A model generated the notes under the pieces. It was not told where the DNA came from. It made no database searches and saw only the letters and a program-made list of their open reading frames with translations. The position numbers were made by a program, and so were the translations under genes. A stretch of DNA of 64,000 nucleotides from assembly GCF_019649055.1 (NCBI RefSeq), contig NW_026570469.1, positions 1 to 64,000 of the forward strand, read 5' to 3'. The stretch is from Paramacrobiotus metropolitanus. Lineage: Eukaryota > Tardigrada > Eutardigrada > Parachela > Macrobiotidae. Below, piece after piece: positions 1-11,521 of this stretch (the first letter of the stretch is position 1; every line of letters starts with the position of its first letter).

Positions 1-876
1 TGCATTGTTGCTATCACAATTGTGGCGTTTTGATTTTGTTGCACTGGAGCCGGTTGCGGTTGGGCCGGCTTTGCTGGTGGTTCAGCTGGCTATGATTGCA
101 TAATCCATCAGTAGCGCAGAGTACAATGTGAAGAGTACAATCGACCAAACACTGTCAGAATCCAGCGTTTTATCTCGACGTGATTTTCAGTAATACGAAT
201 TAATGAGTATTATTTATTTCTTGGGATAATTAATTAATTACATTTTGCATTGGTGATGAATTAAGGGACCTTCGCTACTACTACTGTATTGTACGTAGCA
301 GGCAGTATTACAAATTCGCAAGAAAACGCGGTTAAATATTTTTTGAGAATGGCAAGAGTTACTAATGCTTTAATACTAACGATTTAATTCGCAGTATATG
401 CTTCACTTTGAGTACCCCAAATTCTGTCATGACAATCATAGAGTAATATGTACTTAGTTGCCTATACCGGCCACTGGAAACGCTCAACGACACCGGTTTA
501 TTATTGTTCTTTCACTTCTTCTCATAATTACGTACTACGCTGTAAATCAAGTTTCCAGCTGTTCAATTCCTGTAAAATTTCTCAGAAAACAAACGATAAC
601 ATCTTTCGACCGGGCACTATCACGAGAGAAATCTTTTCTAATAAATTAAAAGCAGTTTACTGCACTCCGTGTATTGCATTTTCAGGCTGTCCTGATGTTA
701 CACAAGATGAACACCAGCTTTCTTCGACGTGGTACAATCAGTACCACAATCTGAGTGTTTTACTGCTGTATGGCTGTATTTCAGTACGGCGCTGTCCGCA
801 TAAGCCTTTGTCAACCGGTGCCCGTGGGATACTTGCCGGCAACAATTATAGCGTCCACGCCACAACCTCGTCAAAA
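1..876. other. Upstream flank of copy 1, no supported gene
   Basis: I see no gene I can support here. An open frame in phase with copy 1 reaches back to about 448, but it lacks the hydrophobic start seen in the other copies and ends abruptly at the family signal peptide at 877, so I treat it as chance extension. A hydrophobic stretch near 490-560 in another frame has no ATG. Confidence 0.5.
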
Positions 877-1566
877 ATGTTGCCGAGCAAACTCCTTCCG
901 CTTTCCATGCTACTGGCATTCGCTGCGCATGTCGGCGCTGAAAACTGCGAAGAAATACGCGAAGCATGCGACACCATACGCCATTCCATACCCGACGACG
1001 ACATTCGGGATTTGCCATGGCCCGCAACGGAAGCAGATTACGCTCCGCACCGTGCGTTATCCGATAAATTTTGCAGGTATTTAACTAGCTGCAATTTACA
1101 TATTTAGCGGGACTCTCTAAACATTTCAATAAAATCAACATTAAATTACTTTACTGTAGTACAACGATAATAATCGTAAATATGAGACCGGTTTTATTAC
1201 TCAGTGCCTAAACCGCGGATTGACCGGCCAATTTCCACTTTTGTTCTTAATTTGCAGTTAGTTTATTTTTGCAGCACCACCAATCGAACAGGACATTGCC
1301 TGCGTGATATCGTTGCTCGCTGTCCCGATGACCCTTACATGCTACAGCGCGGCACCATCTACAGCCACTACAGCATCGAATCGGTGCAGCACCGTAAACT
1401 GTGCGAGCACTACGGTGACTCGCTACGATACCGGCGCGCCATGACCTACTGTAAATCGCGCGGCAATATTTCCGTGCTGACCGATGGGACGGGCAGCGCA
1501 CTGCAGCTACAAAGAAATCAATGCCAGGGCCAATATGTGCGAGTAAGTACGCTCGAGCTCTGTTAG
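877..1566 (+). CDS. Copy 1 of secreted Cys-rich family, divergent
   Basis: This is the most divergent member of the tandem family. Exon 1 (877-1076, exactly 200 bp as in the other copies) encodes a signal peptide followed by the family pattern C-x5-C, the LPWPAT block, a DYAPHRAL block and a terminal FCR, and ends at a phase-2 GT donor. Exon 2 begins at 1275 after a TTTTTGCAG acceptor and keeps HC, ARCPDDP, an LC and a YC, but the motif usually read as SPYSIEW is altered. The usual exon-2 donor survives at 1543, but the reading frame there is phase 0, not the family's phase 2. Reading on gives a stop at 1564-1566 and a protein of about 163 aa. A weak exon-3-like trace (CTGGAAGATCCG, later TGCGGTTGC) follows at about 1567-1670. 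It may be a two-exon gene or a 3'-decayed copy. Family membership is firm; the 3' structure is not. Confidence 0.55.
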
Positions 1567-1960
1567 CTGGAAGATCCGCAAATAAATTTAAACGAGTTTG
1601 GTCGCTTCCTTCTAAGAACAAGAAAGCAACAAACAGTCTTCTTAAAACCATGTGCGGTTGCAAAGTTAATGCGCTCGGTAAGTAAGTACCAAGGTGGGTA
1701 TATCCAGTGACAGCTCTGAATAGAATTTACGTGTTATCAAGCGTAACGGGCACTTCGTGCAGCGGTCGGGGATCGATACGGTGATCGATACGCTACGCTA
1801 CGTAAACCCTACGGAGTTTATTTCACGCACGCAACTTTACGTATCGCGTCTGCCGATTTTAATAACTATTTAAAGAATGAAAACAAATCCCAAAACATTC
1901 ATTGCAACTAACATTAACCCGCAACATTCATTGCAACTAATTATGAACCCGTGCGAATTT
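1567..1960. other. Spacer with possible exon-3 trace
   Basis: There is no intact gene here. The first 100 bases hold short stretches resembling family exon 3, in the right order but without an open frame. The rest shows nothing I can name. Confidence 0.3.
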
Positions 1961-2790
1961 TCAATTTTCGCTTCTTAGATTCGGCACTTTTCGACCATTT
2001 TTGCCAACCTTATCGTTCATCAACTTAACATAGAAATGGATCCTTATTTGGAAATAATAAAATGCACTTTTACGAAAAATTTCACTCCACGAACAATCTG
2101 CAAGGCATGGAGACCGCAGATTACTTTTCTGGCAGAATCTCCTCCATGACATATCTTTCAGCGAATGCGAAGTGAGCTGACGCGGAGAGAAAAGTAGAGG
2201 ACTTCGTCAATGTGTTTTTTGAATTATCTGCTCCAGACTGCATATCATTTCATAAAAAACAACTCAACGAAGTTCAAACCTCCATCGTCTTTCATTTCGG
2301 TCCAGTTAAAGGCAAATCAAGGAGTTTGATTCGAGGAATCTAACCAAAATAACTCCGAACGACAAGAGTCACAAACTTCAGCCTCCAGCTCTTTTCTTTT
2401 ATTTGTGAATCCGCTCAGATAGTAAACCACATTTTCACAATGCTATCCAGTTGAGCACCTTCCGGTAAAGCTCAAGTTCTGGAGTGACTGGATCAGATTG
2501 GGAAATCAGGGCCAAGTTTATCAGCTTCGAGTTTTTTGAAAACTCTTCGGACAAATCAGAATATTCATTGAACCAATAACAACTTCATCGTCACTTGGTT
2601 CGATGTTCGTCTTTGATCGCTCGCACACTTTCTGCATATTGTGGCACGACAGAATTCGAAAAATTGCCAGCATGTTCTCAACAGTTGGATTATTACAAGA
2701 TCCACCAGAGTTATCGACGCTGTGCAGTATCTCTAAAACCAAGCATCGTGTAAAAGCTTGAAAACGTTCAACTTGCACGGTTAAGTATTA
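1961..2790 (-). pseudogene. Decayed P-element/THAP9-like transposase fragment
   Basis: Three minus-strand coding-like blocks lie in order with frameshifts and stops between them. The first (2778-2521) reads VERFQAF, then SGGSCNNPTVENMLAIFRIL, which matches my memory of the C-terminal part of P-element/THAP9 transposases (E-x-F-x-x-x-R ... GG ... NPT ... F). The second (about 2450-2330) has YLSGFTNKRKE followed by a C-x2-C pair, like the YIAG...C..C block of the same family. The third (about 2060-1961) reads RIHFYVKLMNDKV and ends NLRSEN-stop, like the basic C-terminus. No catalytic core is visible. The assignment is inference from pattern memory; another transposase family with a similar tail is possible. 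Confidence 0.4.
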
Positions 2791-5330
2791 CCTCCTGCAT
2801 ATCGTTGTTAGATTCTTCGTTTGTACGCAAAGCAGCCCTTCGGCGAGTTCGGTTAAAAGTCTCTTTATGCTATCCAGGGTCACAACTAGGTGGTTAATGG
2901 TGCGGATGGTGGTTAATCAGGAAAAATGCTGGCCAGTAGTAAATTTGCACCTGAACCTGATTGTTTAATATGGAGGAAAATCGATTGCATACTACACACC
3001 TTCGCTGCTGTCAGTCAACCGTATGGATTTTGCAACCATAGTTGCGCCCGAAAATTGAAAATTAAAAGGATGAAAAATTTTGAAATCTGTTAAAATGGTG
3101 CCACACAAGCCAAATCACGGTGCCACCCTGGGCGGTGCACACCGTCCATGAAGTCTTTGAAATTCGTTTTATAACGTCTGGCTCTGATGGCTTTGTGAAT
3201 TCTTCATGTAAAAAAACAGTACAAAAAATTTACCAGGAATATAGAGCAGCGTGAGTGTAATCACTTATACGCATTTCGAGATACGTTTAACTCGACTTTT
3301 AACTAGCAACATGTGCAGTTACTATAAATGTAGCGCTTATAAAAATCCTGTTCAGCTATGACGTGGAAATCCATACGGATGACTTGAACAGTACAGGAAG
3401 GCCATATTATGCAAGCGATTTCCCTTGCAGGCATCGGTGTACGGTATGGATGACGTAATTTTTGCCTCGTGATTTTTGGTCACGTGTTTTTTAAAAAAAT
3501 TTGTTGATGCCCTCTTTCTCTCAGTGCATTCAAGTATATAAACATCAAAATGCATGCATTTTGTGTTTATAAATATTGACACTGGTATACAGTGTGGTTT
3601 AGTGTGCATGCACATGGTAAAAAAGGTAGAAGAGAATGACTACAAGTTGAAGAACCGCTAGAGTACCTGTTGCGTGTTTACTGCAGAATGACGAACATGA
3701 GATGTCAGTGACGAAACAAGACTTGGTGCACAAAATCACGATCTCTTTTTAAACAAGTTTATTACAATAGAGTTTCTGAACTGTGGCGTTCTTTACAACG
3801 TCAATTCCATTAATTCAACCAGACATCAGAAGATCGTTTTAAAAGATAAGAATCATAAGATCTACCGATCGGAAAAACGCAATCGATTTGGGAAAAACGT
3901 CATGAGGCACTGCGTCAAACACCAGAGCAGGTACACCTTCTGGCAGGGAGCAGGTGTATATTAACAATTTTCGTTTTCCCCGACCGCTGCGCGAGCTGCC
4001 CGTTACGCGTGATGATCTGTAAATTGGTTTTAATGCTGTCACTGTATATACCCATTATGATACTGTATTCTCGCAAAATTAAAACGATCTTAGATCCATT
4101 CCGCGAAGCGGCGTCATTGATGCCAAAAGATCCCCAGAGGCGCCGCCCACTTCGCTGCGTTGAATCGGGGTATAAAAACCATTTCTTTATTTCGCGAAAA
4201 CACAATAAGATCGGTGCCGCCGAATGACGTCAGGATTAAGTTCGCACGAAAACCTTGTCGCATCTGCCACTAACCAATAATTGTTGTTGATTAGGGCGCA
4301 AGGCTATTTTCCGAGCGGTTAACCGGCACGACGAAGGACAGCCTGGTTGGAAGCCACCGGACAAGAGACGGTGAATGTCATGCTGGACGGAACCCGGACG
4401 TTGCATGCTGCGTATTGCTGAAAAGTGCAAATACATAATTAACTAGTCCGATGGCTAATGCTTAACTAACAACTGTGCAAGTTCGCTGCAAACATTTTGT
4501 TCTCCGATGCAAGCTTGCAAGGTGCGAGTAACGGCTGATACACACTCCCGGCATAGACTTCCGAGAATTACACGCTACTCTAGGTACAATATTACGAGAA
4601 GCAGAGCACTCTAGATACTCGAGATACAGTATTTTCGTATTAAAGCTTAATAAAGGCACTACAGTCTGTATATGTGTCGGTGGTATCGCGATGTGTGACC
4701 TTTATCCGGTGAGCCGCGGCGGCAACCGGTTTGCTATAAACTGAATTGCGTTAAATTACCGCTGCCATCTTAGCCCATCTACAACTTAGAATGCTATTTT
4801 TATCTTAGGTACTTATACTGACAGCTTTCAGGTAGTCGATTAGATAATACCGTGGTTATTGTAGGATTGGAAAAACTGCAAAATAATGCCGTTCCAAATT
4901 CTCACACCGACCCATACCGAGATAGCAGATTTTATCTTGAAATAACATGACATTATCATGAGAACCATCTGTGTACTATCGACTCAAAAATTTATATATA
5001 ACTGTAGCATAATATCGTAATTATAACCTAATATTATTCGATTTTTATTGTAGTGTTATACCGTTTTTAAATTATTACAAAATAATAAAGCGTGGTTTCA
5101 GTTTGGTATCAGTGCAGAAGCCATAGACGCGTGTCTTGTTATATCAAGATGGCACACAAATCAGATAGCGCTGATCGAGAGTCTTGCAGCTGATGTGAAA
5201 TGTTGTTTAAGCAGCTGTGCTTAGGTTAGGATGCGGTTCTTGGCCCATAAGTTTAACTACACCGAATCGAGCTGTAAATAATTTAAATTTTGTTCAAATT
5301 TTAAACATCGTTAATCCGCAGCAGCAGAAA
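2791..5330. other. Intergenic, AT-rich, no recognised gene
   Basis: This 2.5-kb spacer separates copy 1 from copy 2. Short open frames occur on both strands but none has a recognisable motif, a splice-consistent partner or a family match. The last 120 bases are the presumed promoter and 5' leader of copy 2. Confidence 0.4.
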
Positions 5331-6967
5331 ATGCTCTTTTGCTGCGTTATTGTGCTTCTGTTGGCATCGCATGGGTTAGCGCAGACATGCGACCAAATGC
5401 GCGAGCAATGCGATGCCCTGAGCGAGTGGACATGGACGACGCAAGGTCAAAATGAATTTAACAGCTTACCCTGGCCAGGAACCGACGCAGATTACGCTCC
5501 ATATCGAGCGCTGGCCGACCGATACTGCCGGTAAGCTGTTTAACCGAAATTCCATCACAATGTCGAACTAAAAAAAATAGGAGATTCTGCAAAAATTATT
5601 TTTAAACAAGCGCTTCTCTCTTTGAACTTAGTGCGGCAATCCATGCGTATTAGGATGATGTACTGTATTACCGGCGATATACCGCTGCACACTGTTGTGT
5701 TGTTGTATTAACAAATTTTATAACCACGCGAACCCAGGGGGCGAAATTCAAATCGCGATTTTTTGGTGCAATATTGAAAAAAGCGTCTTTTTCTGCGCAT
5801 TATTGGTGGCCAACCAGTTCATATCCTGTATATGTAAAGAAATAATATTCGCATTTCGTAGTATGCTAAATGAAACCGCGCACTGCAAGAAGGATTTACT
5901 AGTCCGTTGCCCCGATGATCCAGATCTTCTGGCGCGCTCCCTGAGCTTCAGTCCGTACTCGATCGAGTGGTCACTGTCCATGTTCGCACTTTGCCAGACC
6001 GGCATTAATCCACTGCGTATCATCCGTGCCGAACAACACTGTAAACGACGGACCCGAGATGTGGAGCTCAAGTTTCACTATGATTTTGAGCAGTGGGCTT
6101 CCCAGCGCAATGTCACTAATGTCAAGGCCGCAGTCTGTCAGTAAGTATAAGTATTACGCGAAAGTGCTGGCTTTTCCTTGTCAGCTGGAACCGAATGGAC
6201 TATCCAGCACAGACGGGAAAAGACCTGACGGAATGACGCTGATACCAGTTCGCCAAGGCAGACCGCTTGTTTGGGATGTAACAAGCTGGTGTACTGTTGC
6301 GGATTCCCACGTCACCGCAAGCTCGATGAAATCCGGAAGTGTGTCCCAACTGGCGGAAAATTCCAAGCGCCGCACATTTTCTTTTGGAATACGGTTACCT
6401 CTTTTATCCCCTGGTTATTGAGACTCTGGGAGTTTTGGCCCCTGCCTTCAGTGAAATGCTGCATTTCATGGGCCGCAAGATTCGTGACATAACGGGCGAA
6501 GCGCGTTCTACTGCTTTTCTCAAGCAGCGTTTTAGTTTAGCTGTTGTCAAAGGAAATGCTACGGCTGTTTTGAGTACACTGCCTTTTAATCCGAGAGAGA
6601 ATAAGGATTTTGGTTGTTTTTTTAATGTTTAATTTTTTAACTTATCAAGTAGTGTACCAGCGCTTGCATTTATTGCTATTTGGGTGGCTATTGCCAATAA
6701 ATCAACATTACGTATTATTATTCTCTGTAAACAGTGAAAGCCGGAGCATTTCTCACCGCAGTGTAATGAAGGTTTTGGACAAGAATTCGGTAACAACGAT
6801 TGTAGATCTTGAGTGCTTAGTCATTTTGTTGCAGACGCCTGGACGATTACGTGAAGCGACTGCAGGGACCATTGAATACGACCCTATCTCTTGCATGCGG
6901 ATCGGACGCGGTGGAAGCTATGTGCGACGGTTATAGGGCACGTCACACTGCTTTCTGCTCCATTTAA
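5331..6967 (+). CDS. Copy 2 of secreted Cys-rich family, intact
   Basis: This gene has three exons: 5331-5530 (200 bp), 5862-6140 (279 bp) and 6835-6967 (133 bp), 612 bp in all, giving 203 aa. All four splice sites are canonical and both introns are phase 2. The product starts with a hydrophobic signal peptide (MLFCCVIVLLLASHGLA). It continues with C-x5-C, LPWPGT, DYAPYRALAD and YCR in exon 1. Exon 2 gives HCKKDL, RCPDDP, SPYSIEWSLS, ALC, HC and VCQ with an NVT glycosylation site. Exon 3 gives LQGPLNTT, ACGSDAV and a terminal AFCSI. Ten conserved Cys suggest five disulfides; an extra Cys lies in MCDGYRA. An extracellular role is inferred from the signal peptide; no function is known to me. 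Intron 2 is 694 bp against 75-105 bp in other copies because of an inserted retroelement fragment. AATAAA is at 7098-7103. Confidence 0.85.
6194..6608 (+). mobile_element. Reverse-transcriptase C-terminal fragment in intron 2 of copy 2
   Basis: Two overlapping frames read like the C-terminal tail of retroelement reverse transcriptases. The first (to about 6370) has PDGMTLIPVRQGRPLVWDV, a T-x-ADSHV stretch and a basic AENSKRR. A frameshift then leads to YPLVIETLG, APAFSEMLHF, TGEARSTAFLKQR and a GNATAVLSTLP end (to about 6605). The order DG-TLIPW-like, GRxLVWDV, ETLG, STAFLxQR, GNAxAVLxTLP is one I recognise from invertebrate retroelement proteins, though I cannot name the clade. It is a 5'-truncated, frameshifted remnant in the same orientation as the host gene. 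The corresponding intron of copy 4 lacks it, so about 6152-6735 is the inserted block. Confidence 0.6.
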
Positions 6968-7824
6968 AAAATCCTGCTAATGTCGTGTGGACTCTCATTC
7001 GCAAACATGTCATCATAGAAAAGTCTTTACAGTGCTTAGCGCTGTGGAATCTTGTTGAGAATTAGAATTTTTTACGGTCATATTATTGAGTTGAAAAAAT
7101 AAATTGGGAGAAATTTATTATATAAATGGGTCTTAAACCATTAAATCTGGTTTCGAAACAAATTACTTTGAATCGACTTTCGATATTTTTCGAAAACCGT
7201 TGTAAAAACAACGATTTTCAATTATCCTAAGAGCTTATAGAAAGAAGTTGACAGTAAATTCGCAGTGTGGTAACTTGTGCCTCACTCGTTGCTTATAAAT
7301 GAGGTTTGATAACTTAGCGTCCGCACATTATTATGCTGCAGCTGTTGTTGTTACTAACGATAAACTTACTTTATCGCGAGCAAGCATCGCCGTTAAAAAA
7401 GATGGAAGAAAGGAGATAATAGTGTTGGCTACTTGTCCTATATGCTGCAGTCGAGCTGCTAAAAATTCCCTGGGAGCCCTGTGAATTGCCAATATGGCCT
7501 GCAGATGCCCTCGCCCCGCAACGGTTTTATCCAGATGCAGTATCACTCGAAAATAAAACAGCGCTGATGAGAGTAATAATTGTAAGCTACAAGTTGGAGA
7601 TTGAGCTCATGATTGTATTTAAGCGACTCGATAAACCTCCTTCGAGGAATCGAGGTAAGTACACATACTTGTATACCGTACGCTTTGAAGAATACAATGC
7701 ATATACGGACGGATGCGGTACTTTTACTCGGCTAATAAGTTACACTCTGTGTACACAATTGAACTGCGTAGAAATGCTCTGTAGGAATAATAAAGCATTA
7801 TTTTTTATTCCGTAGTATCTGAAA
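6968..7824. other. Spacer between copies 2 and 3, part of a duplicated unit
   Basis: This is 3' flank of copy 2 followed by 5' flank of copy 3. Both halves match the spacer between copies 4 and 5 (about 10646-11270), including TCCTGCTAAT just after the gene and AAAAAAGATGGAA further on. There is no coding content. Confidence 0.6.
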
Positions 7825-8676
7825 ATATTTCTTTGGTGCTCACTTTTTTTCGTGCTAGCAGGAAATGCGTTGGCACAGACCTGCAAGGAACTGCGTGAGC
7901 GCTGCGATGCTTTGATGCTTTTCCCAATGCTGACTGGACGTTTATCAAAGATCAAGCAATCCGTAACTTAACCTGGCCGGCGACCAAAGAAGATTACATT
8001 ACATTTCGAGCGCTGGCCGACAATTACTGCCGGTAGGAACTAGAATAGGCTATGGTATCAAATTTCCAAAAATACGTTCCACTAAAAATTAATTAACGAA
8101 ATTCATCGTTACCGTCCTTGATCAGAGCACGACATGATGTTCCCTACAATACCGTGTTTTTGCGCTGTGTTCGTAGCATGAAAATGCATCCGCACTCTGC
8201 AAGAAGGATCTGATAGCCCGTTGCGCCGATGATCCGCATGTGGAGTCAAAGTGGTGGGCCTACTGCCCATCCTCGATTGAGTGGTCGCTATCCTGGGTCG
8301 CATTGTGCCAGTCCGACGTTAATCCGCTTTGGTATTACCGCGCCCACCGATACTGTGACGTACGCAGCCATGATGTGGATTTCAAGCTGCATTGAGTTGC
8401 AACGATGGCCTACCCAGAGCAACGTCACCATTAATAATGCTAAAAGTCTGGTCTGTCAGTAAGTGTCCCTTTATGTATCGCTATTTACCTTAGGTTAACA
8501 TGGTTTTACGAGAAATTATGTGCATGTCTGCTTAATTGTGCAGACACTTGGACAACTGCGTAAAGCGATTGGAAGGTCACCTGTACGAGGCGCTATCCGA
8601 CGATTGCGGATCGGAGGCAGTGGATGCTATGCGCGATGGTTGTCGGGCGCGGCACGCTGCTTTCTGTTCAACTTAA
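7825..8676 (+). pseudogene. Copy 3 of secreted Cys-rich family, pseudogene
   Basis: The exon equivalents are 7825-8032, 8177-8458 and 8544-8676. The start codon position reads ATA instead of ATG. Exon 1 is 208 bp, 8 bp too long, because of an extra ATGCTTTT-like stretch after the RCDAL codons, which shifts the frame. Exon 2 lacks one base near its start (the AATGCA block is out of frame) and two bases near its end, producing an in-frame TGA. Exon 3 is fully open and ends ...AFCST-stop, with splice sites intact throughout. Sequence and flanks are closest to copy 5, including an extra Cys in the CPSSIEW block. With at least four independent lesions it is very unlikely to make protein. Confidence 0.8.
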
Positions 8677-10096
8677 AAAATATGGCTTCTGCTGATACAA
8701 TGTGTGTATAACACTGGAAAAAATTTCGCATAGATGGGTGCTGTAAATCGATGTCACTTCTCAAAACCGTACGCAGCGAAACTATGAAAAAAGAGCCAAA
8801 AATAAGAGAAACGGTTCGCAGTGTAATAAACAACATAATACTATATTAAACAACATATTAATAATACATATAGATATACGCCAAAATAAGTTAAATAACA
8901 CATGTGCGCACAGAAGAATTTCTCAATACAACAGCATATTGCTTGACCTCAGACTAAATGCTCGTATTTATACGGAATCACACTTACATCGGCGTCACAC
9001 AAACGGACAATAAAACCTATATTTGCGCGTTTAGGATTACTAACCCAAAGTATGCTCCAGCAAGTTCGTCGTGCCAGTACAGATCTCCAGTTTTAATGCA
9101 TAAGTTCAGCGCCTTTTAAGGTGAGGTCTCGCCATTGGACGAATGTGCGGTTTTAAAACAGTGCTACGCTCCGCCACCGACGACCCCGATCCGACAATCC
9201 AAACCGTGATAAACTGCTACAATGAATCGGAGTTGGTGGGAATGTTATGGCATTAGCTCTAATAAGGAGCTCCTACCATAATATTAGCACCTTTCATCAA
9301 TAGGATTTTTATCGCATTATACCTAATTTGGGCATAGTGTTTTTCCACTTCGTGAGGAAGTGTTTTAAAATAAATCCACATGTGCCCAAAGCGGCAGAAT
9401 CTTTGGTTGATTCCTTTTTTTGCTTATATGCGTATCAAAAGCAGCGGATAAAATATTTTTAAAGCCTATTAAAATCGGGTAGATAAAAGATTTTTAGTTT
9501 TTTGTTATCTTACTACCTGCGGTCGAAAACTATCTTGGTTCCTCTCGGCGACCAAGCATAAACCGGTGGTAATAAAAAATAAAACCAGTTTCTTACAAAG
9601 TATGTTCTTATTACTATAGAATGAAACGTCAATTTGGGAGTGTAGACCCTGGGTATGTAGTAAAATCGCGGCAACCGCCGTCTGTGTATGTGGTACTTAT
9701 GTTCTAACAGGAACTGAACTTCAATAACAGTTTTCCTGTTCATGGAAAAATTAATAGGATCGTCACAATTATTCTCAGCCTAAATGCAAGAGCTGCGCTT
9801 CGGTTTAACAATACACAATCCGATACATTTTCGTACTTTAATCTCCTTTAACTACAAACTTTGATTCTTCTGCAAACCGATATAAAAACCAGGGGAAATA
9901 GTAATATGTAAGTCTCCCAAAAACCGCTAGGATAACACACAGTCCCATTTTTCCGAATTTCAAAACGGTAGCACTGAAAGGATGAGACAGTAATGCGGAT
10001 AAATTAATAATGAAGTCGCAGTGTAGTAATGCTTAGTGTTTGCTTAACCAGTTCGTATCTGGTATAGTGGCATTATTGGTATTGTAGGCTTTGTAG
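8677..10096. other. Intergenic spacer between copies 3 and 4
   Basis: This stretch holds an AATAAA near 8824 shortly after copy 3, then AT-rich sequence without a recognisable gene. I looked for an exon 1 for copy 4 here and found none. Confidence 0.4.
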
Positions 10097-10647
10097 CATG
10101 CAAAATGAAACTGCACTGAGTGCACACTGCAAGAAGGATTTACTCGCCCACTGTCCCAATGATCCAGAATCCAGATATACTGGCGAACTACACGAGTTTC
10201 AGTCCATATACTTATTATAGTGGACACTGTCCATGTTCGCACCGAGACAGACCGGCGTTAACCGATGCGTTCCGTTAGTCCGCTAATTACTACCGCTGCT
10301 GCTAGGTAATGTTGCGTTAATCCGCGTTAAGCAACAGACCCGAGATGTGGAGTTTAAGTTGCACTGTGACTTTAAGCAATGAATTTCCCAGCGAAATGCG
10401 ACCGCTGTGCGAATTAAGAGCGCGGTGTGCCAGTAAGTGTAAAAAAGCCCGGAGCATTTCTTTCCCGTAGTGTACAGTGACTACGGTTTAAGCAAAAAAT
10501 CTCGTTATGTCTGCTTAATTGTCCTAGACGATTAAGTGAAGTGACCGCAAGGTAGGCTGTGTGTGACACTAGCCAGCGCATGTGGATCGGACGCCGTAAA
10601 CGCTTTGCGCGACGGTTATCGGGCACAGTACACTGCTTTTTGTTAAA
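10097..10647 (+). pseudogene. Copy 4 of secreted Cys-rich family, exons 2-3 remnant
   Basis: Only exons 2 and 3 are recognisable. The exon 2 region (10097-10432, 336 bp against the usual 279) still shows HCKKDLLA and RDVEFKLH codons, but has insertions (a repeated TGCACACTG-like stretch and an extra piece near 10270-10330), frameshifts and stops. It ends at an intact CA|GTAAGTGT donor. The exon 3 trace (about 10522-10647) has lost its acceptor, which is merged into CCTAGACGATTAAG, and has in-frame stops, but CGGATCGGACGC is clear. The 3' flank matches copy 2, so copy 4 is the decayed counterpart of copy 2. Its intron 2 keeps the short ancestral form without the retroelement insert. Confidence 0.75.
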
Positions 10648-11467
10648 CCTGGAAACGATCCTGCTAATTTCATGTGGGGCTTTCGATTCGTAACTACGTC
10701 GACATTATCAAATCTTTTCAGTGCAAATCGCCGTAGAAGTGCTTGTCAAAATAAGCTTTCTACGGTCAGGTTGAGCTTACTAATATGGCAGAAAATTTAC
10801 TAATTAATGTGTCTTAAAACATCAAAACTAGTTTTGAAATGGATCTCTTTCAGTTCGAACTTCAAATATTTTTTGAAAGCCGATGTAAAACCAATGGGAG
10901 CAGTTAAACCTTCCTAGAGGCTCTGTGGTCAAATTTTCAACTTTTTTGAATTTTAAACTGTAACACTGCGTACCGCATACTCGACACTCGACAGTAATGC
11001 AAACAGTACATTTGCAGTGCGCCGCTATTTAATGCTTATAAGCAATTTTGATATTCTGCAGTTGAGGTTGCTACATGGATTTGTAAACTTTCCATATCTT
11101 GAGTAAGTATCACGATTAAAAAAGATGGAAAAATGAGATAATAGCACAGGCTAGCTTTTTTATGAACTGCAGTCGAGCTGATGGCAAACGCACGTTAGGC
11201 ACCAGCAGGCAGCAACCTTGAGAAATTTACCATGGCCTGGAAGCCTGGACACGCATCGCTTTTCATTAAGATTATAATCACATGAAAATAGCATAGCACT
11301 GATCGTGAAGATAATCGCCGGCTACAAGTGAAAATTATGTGGCGGCTAAACGACTACATGAACGATTTATAAGTAACTATATACGGTAACTGAGACCTCT
11401 ACTCGGCTTAAAAGTTTCAGTATGCTTAGTCAGTATACTCGTACTCTAGGCGTACACGATTGAGCAG
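10648..11467. other. Spacer between copies 4 and 5
   Basis: This spacer is homologous to the one between copies 2 and 3, forming the second half of the duplicated two-gene unit. No coding sequence is apparent. Confidence 0.55.
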
Positions 11468-11476
11468 TATATAAAC
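11468..11476 (+). promoter_or_regulatory. TATA box of copy 5
   Basis: TATATAAAC lies about 50 bp upstream of the copy 5 start codon. The same octamer-plus context (GTATATAAAC-x-CCT) occurs upstream of copy 7, which supports a shared core promoter. Confidence 0.5.
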
Positions 11477-11521
11477 ACCTTGCACAAGTAATAAAACATT
11501 TTTATTCTGCGACACTAGAAA

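Noticed and set aside
458-649. Hydrophobic 63-residue frame like a signal peptide
   Set aside because: No ATG start and no splice partner in phase.
448-876. Long N-terminal extension of copy 1
   Set aside because: The frame is open but the family signal peptide starts at 877, giving the same 200-bp exon as all siblings; the extension has no matching sequence upstream of other copies.
6026-6421. Extension of copy 2 exon 2 into a longer protein
   Set aside because: Different frame from exon 2; it contains the retroelement fragment, and the donor at 6141 is shared by all copies.
8229-8462. Separate small gene over exon 2 of copy 3
   Set aside because: It is the shifted frame of the pseudogene exon and recovers the family frame only after a deletion.
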